From Clostridiales bacterium UBA2658 (GTDB lineage Bacteria; Bacillota; Clostridia; Oscillospirales; Oscillospiraceae): a stretch of DNA of 5,095 bases. This document shows positions 1 through 5,095 of the stretch, piece after piece (the first letter of the stretch is position 1; the number at the start of each line of letters is the position of its first letter). Made by a program: the position numbers and the translations under genes. A model generated the notes under the pieces. It was given only the letters and a program-made list of their open reading frames with translations. It had not been told where the DNA came from and did no database searches. Location: assembly GCA_002359425.1 (NCBI GenBank), contig DEMY01000012.1, forward strand, positions 1 through 5,095. The letters run 5' to 3'.

Positions 1-1
1 G

Positions 2-610
<609 letters not shown>

Positions 611-626
611 GCTTTATTCGGACGGA

Positions 627-648
627 CCGAGGGGCGAAAGCCCCTCGG
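627..648 (+). other. Intercistronic hairpin with GAAA tetraloop between ilvC and ilvD
   Basis: Perfect 9-bp GC-rich stem, CCGAGGGGC / GCCCCTCGG, closed by a GAAA (GNRA) loop at 636-639. It starts 17 nt after the ilvC stop. No T-run follows (the next bases are CGCTTATCAG), so it is not a normal intrinsic terminator. The ilvD ribosome site AAGGAG (667-672) lies 18 nt beyond it and stays free. I infer a role in stabilising the 3' end of ilvC mRNA after processing, or slight uncoupling of ilvC and ilvD expression. The structure is seen; the role is a guess. Confidence 0.6.
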
Positions 649-680
649 CGCTTATCAGGACAAGTTAAGGAGTTGATCAT

Positions 681-2339
681 ATGAACAGCGATAACGTAAA
701 AAAAGGGATTCAGCAGGCCCCGCACAGGAGCCTGTTTTACGCGCTCGGCTACACACAGGAGGAGCTTTCCCGCCCGCTCGTCGGCATTGTCAGCTCCTGG
801 AACGAGATCGTGCCGGGCCACATGAACCTCGACAAGATCACGGAGGCCGTCAAGCAGGGCGTTCTGCTCGCGGGCGGCGTCCCAGTTGTGTTTCCCGCCA
901 TCGCAGTCTGCGACGGTATCGCAATGGGACACGAAGGCATGAAATATTCGCTTGTAACGAGAGATTTGATTGCCGACAGCACCGAGTGCATGGCGCTTGC
1001 GCACCAGTTCGACGCACTCGTCATGATTCCGAACTGCGACAAAAATGTACCGGGCCTTCTCATGGCGGCGGCGCGTGTAAATGTTCCGACCATCTTCTGC
1101 TCCGGCGGGCCGATGCTTGCGGGGCGTTTGGGCAATCAGCGCACCTGCCTGTCGTCCATGTTTGAGGCGGTCGGCGCATATCACGCGGGCAAGATGACCG
1201 AAGAGGAGGTCGCGGACTATGAGCGCTCTGCCTGCCCGACCTGCGGCTCCTGCTCCGGCATGTACACGGCAAACTCGATGAACTGCGTCACCGAGGCGCT
1301 CGGCATGGCTCTGCGCGGCAACGGCACCATCCCCGCCGTCATGTCTGCGCGTCTGCGGCTCGCCAAGGAGAGCGGCATGCAGGTCATGGAACTGCTGCGC
1401 CGCAACATTCGCCCGTCAGACATCATGACCGAGGCCGCGTTCCATAACGCCGAGATCGTCGACATGGCCCTCGGCTGCTCGACAAACACGATGCTCCACC
1501 TGCCCGCTATCGCCAAAGAAGCGGGCGTAAAGCTCAGTCTCGACATGGCAAATGAATTTTCCGCCAAAACGCCAAACCTCTGTCACCTCGCTCCGGCGGG
1601 GGACAGCTTCATGGAGGATCTCGATCGCGCGGGCGGCGTTTGGGCTGTCATGGCGGAGCTGGACAAGAAAAAGCTGCTCGACACCTCCGTTCTCACTGCG
1701 ACTGGCAAGACGCTCGGCGAAAACATCGCCGGTGCAAAAAATTTAGACCACGAAATAATCCGCCCCGTTGACAAGCCCTATTCGCAGACCGGCGGCATCG
1801 CCGTTTTGAAGGGCAACCTCGCGCCGGACGGCTGCGTCGTAAAGCAGTCCGCCGTCGCGCCAGAAATGATGAAACACGACGGCCCCGCCCGTGTTTTCGA
1901 GTGCGAAGACGACGCGATCTCCGCCATCACCGCCGGGAAGATCAAGGAGGGCGACGTCATCGTCATCCGCTACGAGGGTCCGAAGGGCGGTCCCGGTATG
2001 CGCGAAATGCTGAACCCCACCTCCGCTATCGCGGGTATGGGCCTCGACAAAACTGTTGCACTCATAACAGACGGCCGTTTCTCCGGCGCAACCCGCGGGG
2101 CCTCCATCGGCCACGTCGCTCCCGAAGCCGCCCTCGGCGGTAACATCGCACTTGTAAAAGAGGGTGACACGATCTCCATCGACATCCCGGCGCACAGCAT
2201 CAAACTCTGTGTCTCCGATGAGGAGCTTGAAAAGCGCCGGAAAGCATGGGTCTGCCCCGAACCGCGCATCAAAACCGGCTACCTCGCCCGGTATTCCAAA
2301 ATGGTCACCTCTGCTGCGCAGGGCGCCATTCTTCAATAA
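681..2339 (+). CDS. ilvD: Dihydroxy-acid dehydratase
   Basis: IlvD dehydrates dihydroxy-isovalerate and dihydroxy-methylvalerate to the 2-keto acids, the step after IlvC, using an Fe-S cluster and Mg. The 552-residue length is normal for IlvD/Edd proteins. Visible landmarks: DGIAMGH (D78), NCDKNVPG (cluster C119; D120 and carbamylated K121 bind Mg), [15 protein letters not shown] (cluster C191), [27 protein letters not shown], and GRFSGATRG with the catalytic serine S468. The N-terminal site that is PCN (cysteine) in [2Fe-2S] enzymes reads VPGH here (residues 44-47), as in E. coli IlvD, so the oxygen-sensitive [4Fe-4S] type is expected. Edd (6-phosphogluconate dehydratase) is less likely, given this length, the motif set and the ilvC neighbour. 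The ATG at 681 has AAGGAG at 667-672, 8 nt upstream. The stop is TAA. It is co-transcribed with ilvC and is the last gene of the operon. Confidence 0.97.
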   Translation: MNSDNVKKGIQQAPHRSLFYALGYTQEELSRPLVGIVSSWNEIVPGHMNLDKITEAVKQGVLLAGGVPVVFPAIAVCDGIAMGHEGMKYSLVTRDLIADSTECMALAHQFDALVMIPNCDKNVPGLLMAAARVNVPTIFCSGGPMLAGRLGNQRTCLSSMFEAVGAYHAGKMTEEEVADYERSACPTCGSCSGMYTANSMNCVTEALGMALRGNGTIPAVMSARLRLAKESGMQVMELLRRNIRPSDIMTEAAFHNAEIVDMALGCSTNTMLHLPAIAKEAGVKLSLDMANEFSAKTPNLCHLAPAGDSFMEDLDRAGGVWAVMAELDKKKLLDTSVLTATGKTLGENIAGAKNLDHEIIRPVDKPYSQTGGIAVLKGNLAPDGCVVKQSAVAPEMMKHDGPARVFECEDDAISAITAGKIKEGDVIVIRYEGPKGGPGMREMLNPTSAIAGMGLDKTVALITDGRFSGATRGASIGHVAPEAALGGNIALVKEGDTISIDIPAHSIKLCVSDEELEKRRKAWVCPEPRIKTGYLARYSKMVTSAAQGAILQ

Positions 2340-2357
2340 GGATAAATTTTATAGAAA

Positions 2358-2400
2358 AAACGTCCGTTTCGATCGTAATATTGAAACGGGCGTTTCTCTT
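2358..2400 (+). terminator. Rho-independent terminator after ilvD
   Basis: Inverted repeat 19 nt after the ilvD stop: the left arm ends CGTCCGTTTC (to 2370) and the right arm GAAACGGGCG starts at 2383. With flanking AAA/TTT it makes a 13-bp stem containing one G-U pair. The loop is 12 nt, and the T-rich tail TTTCTCTT is interrupted by C. It separates the ilv operon from the gtrA promoter that begins at 2411. Confidence 0.8.
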
Positions 2401-2410
2401 ACGCTGTTTA

Positions 2411-2438
2411 TTGACAAGCCATTTTTTTGTGATACAAT
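2411..2438 (+). promoter_or_regulatory. SigA-type promoter with extended -10 for the GtrA-family gene
   Basis: Consensus -35 TTGACA (2411-2416), 16-nt spacer, -10 TACAAT (2433-2438; 5 of 6 matches to TATAAT) preceded by TGA, which makes an extended -10 (TGnTACAAT). Start of transcription is expected near 2445, giving a leader of about 46 nt. The promoter directly follows the ilvD terminator, so the downstream gene is a separate transcription unit. No operator is obvious. Confidence 0.8.
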
Positions 2439-2457
2439 GTTTCGGCTATAAAAAACA

Positions 2458-2482
2458 CGCCCTTTCGGGCGGGGACAGGAGG
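2458..2482 (+). promoter_or_regulatory. Leader hairpin and ribosome site that fix the TTG start of the GtrA-family gene
   Basis: A 5-bp hairpin CGCCC-TTTC-GGGCG (2458-2471) lies in the short leader. It is followed by a full Shine-Dalgarno AGGAGG (2477-2482), 8 nt before TTG at 2491. The next in-frame ATG (codon 20, inside the first membrane segment) has no ribosome site, so TTG is the start. The small hairpin stands beside the ribosome site without covering it and has no T-tail. Confidence 0.65.
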
Positions 2483-2490
2483 CGGGTCTC

Positions 2491-2997
2491 TTGGAAAAAG
2501 AGTCTTCCAAGCTTCGCGCGCTTTTGGATAAGTACCACGAACTTGTCATGTATCTCATTTTCGGCGTCGTCACAACAGTCGTGAGCTGGCTCGTTTACGG
2601 CATTGCCATCCGCATTATCGTAAGCTCCGGCGGCTTCGCGCCGCTGTGGAAGTTTTCAGCCGAAACGGTCAACATCGACGTCGCAAACATCATTTCGTGG
2701 ATCATATCAGTCACGGTCGCTTTCATCACCAACAAGCTCTGGGTCTTTGAGAGCAAAAGCTGGGAGCACAACATTGTCTGGAAAGAGGGCTGGACCTTCT
2801 ATAGCGGCCGCATTTTCACGGGCGTTCTCGAGCTCGTCCTTATGCCGCTTTTGGTGAGCTGGGGCCTTAATATGACACTTTTTAAGGTCGAAAACTTCCC
2901 CGCAAAGATCATTGTCTCAGTCATTGTCGTCATTCTGAACTATCTGCTCAGCAAGTTCATTTCCTTCAAAAACGTCCCGCGGGACGAGACCGCCTGA
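2491..2997 (+). CDS. GtrA-family four-helix membrane protein
   Basis: 168-residue integral membrane protein of the GtrA-like family (Pfam GtrA), whose members are thought to move or present lipid-linked sugars (for example undecaprenyl-phosphate-glucose in phage serotype conversion) for cell-surface glycosylation. Four hydrophobic segments are visible, near residues 18-43, 62-80, 108-128 and 138-157, after a charged N-terminus. Family landmarks are FGVVTTVVSW in helix 1, AFITNKLWVF (77-86) after helix 2, and NYLLSKFISF (150-159) at the end of helix 4. Start is TTG, backed by AGGAGG 8 nt upstream; stop is TGA. It has its own promoter and no glycosyltransferase beside it in this window, so the partner enzyme and transported lipid are unknown. 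The family call is firm; the substrate is not inferable here. Confidence 0.9.
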   Translation: MEKESSKLRALLDKYHELVMYLIFGVVTTVVSWLVYGIAIRIIVSSGGFAPLWKFSAETVNIDVANIISWIISVTVAFITNKLWVFESKSWEHNIVWKEGWTFYSGRIFTGVLELVLMPLLVSWGLNMTLFKVENFPAKIIVSVIVVILNYLLSKFISFKNVPRDETA

Positions 2998-3027
2998 ACT
3001 TTTTTCCTTTTGTCTTTCGTCCGGACG

Positions 3028-3166
3028 TCTTAATAAAGCTTCGCGGAGTTCTCGCCCGCAGGCGCGAATCAAACAAATCCGTTTTCCCCTGCGTCGTGTA
3101 CGCCGGAGGAAAGCACTTGCCGCAGAGCGAGAAGCGCATCCCTCTGGCGAAAAGCCTTTTGGCCAA
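3028..3166 (-). other. Candidate conserved intergenic element (repeat or structured RNA), no convincing gene
   Basis: The 208-bp gap after the GtrA gene holds no protein I can support. On the minus strand it is GC-rich, and all three frames stay open for about 90 nt or more. One gives SLCGKCFPPAYTTQGKTD. Another gives DALLALRQVLSSGVHDAG, then after a TGA codon FAPAGENSAKLY. Strings like these look familiar to me as spurious short ORFs annotated in gaps of Ruminococcaceae-type genomes, which would fit a repeated intergenic element or RNA; this is recollection, not a search. Small pairings are visible, for example CAGAG (3123-3127) with CTCTG and CGCC-CGCA-GGCG (3053-3064), but I cannot fold a consensus. 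It lies just beyond the regulator's terminator, so strand and role are uncertain. Confidence 0.3.
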
Positions 3167-3173
3167 GCTAAAT

Positions 3174-3201
3174 AAAGCCGTCTGCCAAAGCAGACGGCTT
3201 T
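3174..3201 (-). terminator. Terminator hairpin between convergent genes
   Basis: Perfect 12-bp stem AAAGCCGTCTGC / GCAGACGGCTTT with a 4-nt loop (3186-3189). Read on the minus strand it follows the regulator stop (3206-3208) by 4 nt and continues as TTTATTTAG, a good U-rich tail. On the plus strand the stem ends CTTTAAAC, a weaker tail, so it may also serve as the distant end of the GtrA transcript. No other terminator for that gene is clear. Confidence 0.85.
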
Positions 3202-3205
3202 AAAC

Positions 3206-4411
3206 TTATGTGTACTTATCTATCTCCTGAATCGCATACGCCAGCCTTGCAGGCGAGTGAGAGTGATCCTGCTTGTAGCACCGCGCAATGCGCTCCATGA
3301 CCATTTGGCTGTTCTCAAAATTCGCCTGCGGCAGGAGGATGACATACTGCACGGCAGAATAGCGGGAGTAGACGTCCCCGCTGCGGAGTGAGCGCTTTAT
3401 GCTTTCGGATAGCTTTCTCATCACATTCTCCTGCGTCCGGCGCGTAAGCGTTTCACCGTGCCGGCCGGAAACGCTGAGAAGACAGAGGTGAATGGGCTTT
3501 CCAAGGCGCGCCGCGGAACGGACCTCAAGCTGGTAAACCTCCTTGAAACAGTCGTACTCACAGCAGAATGCGCCGTTTTTCCGGCTCTCTTCCTTCATCT
3601 GGGACTTGATGACGCCGAGATCGTTTTCAATGCCGTTGCCGGTTTTCGCAATTTTTTTGTACAGCGCCTGTAGCTCCTTCGAGGGCGTTACGCCGAATTC
3701 ATGGCGGAGCATCTGCGTCAGGCTTTCGTACTGGGCCTTCGCCGCGGTAATTTGATCCGTTCCCGCGAGAGCGAGAATAAGATAGTAATAAAGCCTCTCC
3801 TAGTAAGCGTCGATGGCGATGGCCCGCTGCGTCACGGCGATAAGCTCCTGAAACGCGCCTTTTGCGGCCAGCTCCTCTAAAACGGCATTCACAGCATTAA
3901 TATAGAGGAAACGGTAATATGCCGTGATGGGCACGACCCATGTTTCCGCCGATGCCTCCGGCAGAAAGTCGCCTTTATAAAGCGAAATAGCGCGCAAGCG
4001 AAGGGAAAGCTGCGTTTCGCTGTCCGTCTCCGAGTCGTTCGCCTCGTTCACGGTGTTTTCAAAGACATCCGCATCTATCTCCATCGGCAGTTCCGTATTC
4101 CACGAATAACCGCCGGGGCACTGTCGGATGATGTCCTTTCCGTCCACAAAATGCAGCTCGTTCAAAATCGCGCGCGCGCGATGAACAAGCGTTTTGAGCG
4201 CATTCAGCGGCGTATCGCTTCGATCATCGGGATAGAGAAGCTCGATGAGTTCGTCCTGCTTCACATCCCGGCTGCGAAAGGTCACAAGGTATTCGATCAG
4301 CGTCCAAACGCGCTTGGAGCGAATGGTCCTGTTGTCGATGGTCTTGCTGCCATAAGTGAGGCTACAGCCGCCGAGCATTGCAATATAGAGTTTGTTTTCA
4401 GTCTCGCTCAT
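3206..4411 (-). pseudogene. AfsR/SARP-like BTAD transcriptional regulator with degenerate GGDEF-like C-terminus, split by one in-frame TAG
   Basis: Read through, this is a 401-codon gene. Residues 8-105 form an OmpR-type winged helix (SKRVWTLIEYLV, DELIELLYP, LNALKTLVHRAR, PGGYSWN). Residues 112-255 form a bacterial transcriptional activator (TPR-like) domain with YKGDFLP and the closing LRHEFGVTPSKELQALY. Residues 280-398 (GAFCCEYDCFKEVY, RSLRSGDVYSRYS, YVILLPQANFENSQMVMERI) resemble a GGDEF/nucleotide-cyclase fold lacking a GGDEF motif, so probably a sensory or dimerisation module. Codon 204 is TAG (3800-3802). Frame and family similarity resume at once (ERLYYYLILALAG), with no frameshift. 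The stop falls inside the activator domain, so the 203-residue product (3800-4411) would lack its end. The downstream part has ATG at 3712 but no good ribosome site. ATG 4411 follows GGTGGT by 6 nt. Final stop is TAA. Recent null mutation, sequencing error or readthrough are all possible. Confidence 0.8.
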
Positions 4412-4471
4412 GGTTACACCACCGAAAATAGCAGAATTTTTCGGGCATTAAATCATCCGTTCTATTCACTT

Positions 4472-4489
4472 TCATATGTTAGCATATTA
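4472..4489. promoter_or_regulatory. Near-palindrome overlapping the regulator promoter, possible operator
   Basis: TCATATGTTAGCATATTA is symmetric at 14 of 18 positions, with arms ATATG (4474-4478) and CATAT (4483-4487) around TTAG. It overlaps the minus-strand -10 (4486-4491) and lies just downstream of it, across the expected start point. A protein bound here would block transcription of the regulator gene, so autoregulation is plausible. AT-rich DNA makes such symmetry cheap, and activators of this family often use direct repeats, so this is tentative. Confidence 0.35.
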
Positions 4490-4491
4490 TA
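4486..4491 (-). promoter_or_regulatory. Probable -10 box for the BTAD regulator gene
   Basis: On the minus strand TATAAT is a perfect -10, about 75 nt upstream of the regulator ATG. The -35 position at 17-nt spacing reads GATTTG and is poor; TTGCTC (4506-4511) is better but only 14 nt away. A weak -35 would fit a gene that needs an activator. The position in the AT-rich gap and the lack of a better candidate support it. Confidence 0.45.
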
Positions 4492-4493
4492 AT

Positions 4494-4660
4494 CAAATAG
4501 TCCATGAGCAAATCCATCTAACCGAGTCATTTTTTCTTTTTAAACAAATCTTTTAATCTAAAACCGGTGAAACGGCCACTATAGAAAAAATACAGTCCGA
4601 AATTCAGGCTCGCTCAAGTTTTTCTTGCAATCCAATAAAAAATAAATATAATAAAAGTAG
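4494..4660. other. AT-rich intergenic block without a gene
   Basis: The stretch around 4501-4680 is about 32% GC by count, against well over 50% in the flanking genes. It contains stops in all plus frames, homopolymer runs (TTTTTTCTTTTT near 4531) and no ribosome site with an open frame. I see no tRNA, no strong hairpin, no direct repeats of insertion-sequence type and no attachment site. Apart from the promoter candidate at 4625-4652, nothing can be assigned. Confidence 0.6.
4625..4652 (+). promoter_or_regulatory. Promoter candidate for the pilT-type gene
   Basis: TTGCAA (4625-4630; 4 of 6 matches to TTGACA), 16-nt spacer, perfect TATAAT (4647-4652). Start near 4659 would give a leader of about 230 nt before the pilT ATG. 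AT-rich surroundings raise the chance of a false hit, but it is the best-spaced pair upstream of pilT. Confidence 0.45.
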
Positions 4661-4885
4661 CAATTTGTAACCCGAAATACGAAGCATCTCTCTCTGTACG
4701 CCCCGCGCACCGGAGCTTTAGAATTCAGAAGGGATGCGTTCCATAGCAAACAAAAAGTTCATCGCCGCGTCCTCTCCGTAATTCTTGCAAGGGATGGGGG
4801 CACTCTGCGCATCTTACAGTGGTGCAAGACGGACATCGCGGACTGGACGCCGCAGCAGGGCGTAGATGTCTGGAACGGAGAATAA
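4661..4885 (+). pseudogene. Open-frame tail without a start codon, abutting pilT (possible gene remnant)
   Basis: From a TAG at 4658-4660 the frame is open for 74 codons to TAA at 4883-4885, one base before the pilT ATG. No in-frame ATG, GTG or TTG is present. The end reads LRILQWCKTDIADWTPQQG and then VDVWNGE. Base composition jumps from about 30% GC to coding-like values near 4690. The close stop-to-start spacing is what a co-translated upstream gene would show, which suggests the 3' end of a gene whose front has been lost. I recognise no family. It may equally be untranslated leader of the pilT transcript. Confidence 0.25.
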
Positions 4886-4886
4886 A

Positions 4887-5095
4887 ATGGATGATGTTAT
4901 CCAATTTCTCGAACAAGCCGTATCAAACGGCGCTTCCGATATTCTCATGATCTCCGGCATGCCCATCTTAATGCGCATCAATGGCGAGATCGTCGGGGCG
5001 GGCGAGGAGTTTCTGACGCCGGACTCGGCAGAATCCCTGGTAGAGGGCCCCTACCGACTTGCAAATCGGAGCATGGAGAAATTTTGCGCCGTTGG
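4887..5095 (+). CDS. pilT: PilT-type type IV pilus ATPase, N-terminal part (3' end outside window)
   Basis: The first 69 residues match the N-terminal PAS-like domain of PilT/PilU-type ATPases, hexameric cytoplasmic motors that depolymerise type IV pili for twitching or retraction. Landmarks are the leading helix MDDVIQFLEQAVSNGASDI, with the ASD signature 15 residues in, as in typical PilT proteins, then ISGMPILMRINGEIV (family form: G.PP..RINGE.) and the helix ending LANRSMEKFCAVG that precedes the DDDFS region. The RecA-like ATPase half with Walker motifs lies beyond the window, so PilT cannot be fully separated from PilU or GspE/PilB-like relatives, though PilB has a longer N-terminus. 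ATG 4887 follows CGGAG by 6 nt. An ATG at 4866 is in frame and would add seven residues, but it fits the family start less well. A promoter candidate lies at 4625-4652. No other pilus gene is in view. Confidence 0.85.
   Translation, partial: MDDVIQFLEQAVSNGASDILMISGMPILMRINGEIVGAGEEFLTPDSAESLVEGPYRLANRSMEKFCAV

Larger units (their letters stand above)
4465..4493 (+). promoter_or_regulatory. Weak plus-strand promoter candidate overlapping the divergent one
   Basis: TTCACT (4465-4470), 17-nt spacer, TATAAT (4488-4493). The -10 overlaps the minus-strand -10 because ATTATAAT is near-symmetric, and the near-palindrome at 4472-4489 fills the spacer. It would give a leader of nearly 390 nt to pilT. 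The candidate at 4625-4652 is closer to pilT. Confidence 0.2.

Noticed and set aside
1743..2336. 197-codon minus-strand open frame opposite the end of ilvD
   Set aside because: Antisense shadow of ilvD; low-complexity, composition-driven peptide with no recognisable domain.
2973..3006. Terminator for the GtrA gene formed by the CGTCCCGCGGGACG palindrome and the T-run at 3000
   Set aside because: The palindrome has no loop and is inside the coding end, and 13 nt separate it from the T-run. A second CGTCCGGACG palindrome at 3018-3027 does not repair this.
2966..3166. 66-residue minus-strand protein (MAKRLF...)
   Set aside because: Runs into the 3' end of the GtrA gene, has a lysine/arginine-rich end, no clear ribosome site, and the other two minus frames are equally open in part; treated as a shadow of an intergenic element.
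3800..3802. Pyrrolysine or reassigned TAG as the default reading
   Set aside because: Nothing in the window supports code change, no downstream insertion signal is known for this protein family, and a point mutation or error is simpler; kept only as something to test.
4151..4492. 113-codon plus-strand open frame
   Set aside because: Mostly antisense to the winged-helix part of the regulator, crosses its promoter region, and shows no domain.
4622..4790. 9-base direct repeat TTCTTGCAA at 4622-4630 and 4782-4790
   Set aside because: Too short and without conserved flanks; no sign of a mobile element between the copies.
4659..4886. c-di-GMP riboswitch upstream of pilT
   Set aside because: Such switches precede pilus genes in some Clostridia, but I do not see the conserved GGCAAACC or GACGCAAAGCC-type blocks of class I, nor a class II core.

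Overview
The window reads as chromosomal DNA of a moderately GC-rich anaerobic Firmicute, most likely a Clostridium-class gut organism of the Oscillospirales/Ruminococcaceae kind. This is an inference from five things: strong AGGAG-type ribosome sites, a TTG start, an oxygen-sensitive-type IlvD, a short class I IlvC, and a regulator with a BTAD plus degenerate GGDEF-like layout that I associate with that group. No 16S, tRNA, IS element or CRISPR array is visible.

Left part (1-2400): the end of a branched-chain amino acid operon. The 3' two thirds of ilvC (ketol-acid reductoisomerase) is followed by a 70-nt spacer with a GAAA-capped hairpin and then a complete ilvD (dihydroxy-acid dehydratase). 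These are consecutive steps of valine/isoleucine synthesis. A long hairpin with a T-rich tail after ilvD ends the operon.

Middle (2401-3205): a good SigA promoter with an extended -10 drives a single gene, a four-helix GtrA-family membrane protein starting at TTG. It is followed by about 200 bp without a convincing gene. That spacer holds a candidate conserved intergenic element and a perfect 12-bp terminator hairpin shared by the convergent genes.

Right-middle (3206-4411, minus strand): an AfsR/SARP-like (winged helix + BTAD) transcriptional regulator with a degenerate GGDEF-like C-terminal domain. One in-frame TAG codon at 3800-3802 interrupts it, while the reading frame and homology continue on both sides. 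This is the most striking anomaly of the window.

Right end (4412-5095): an AT-rich intergenic block (about 30% GC) carries a -10 box for the regulator on the minus strand, an overlapping inverted repeat, and a plus-strand promoter candidate. A GC-rich tail of an open frame without a start codon follows, ending one base before the ATG of a PilT-type ATPase gene (type IV pilus retraction family), which runs off the window. I do not see a clearly new multi-gene system; the points worth following are the amber-split regulator, the intergenic element and the pilT upstream junction.
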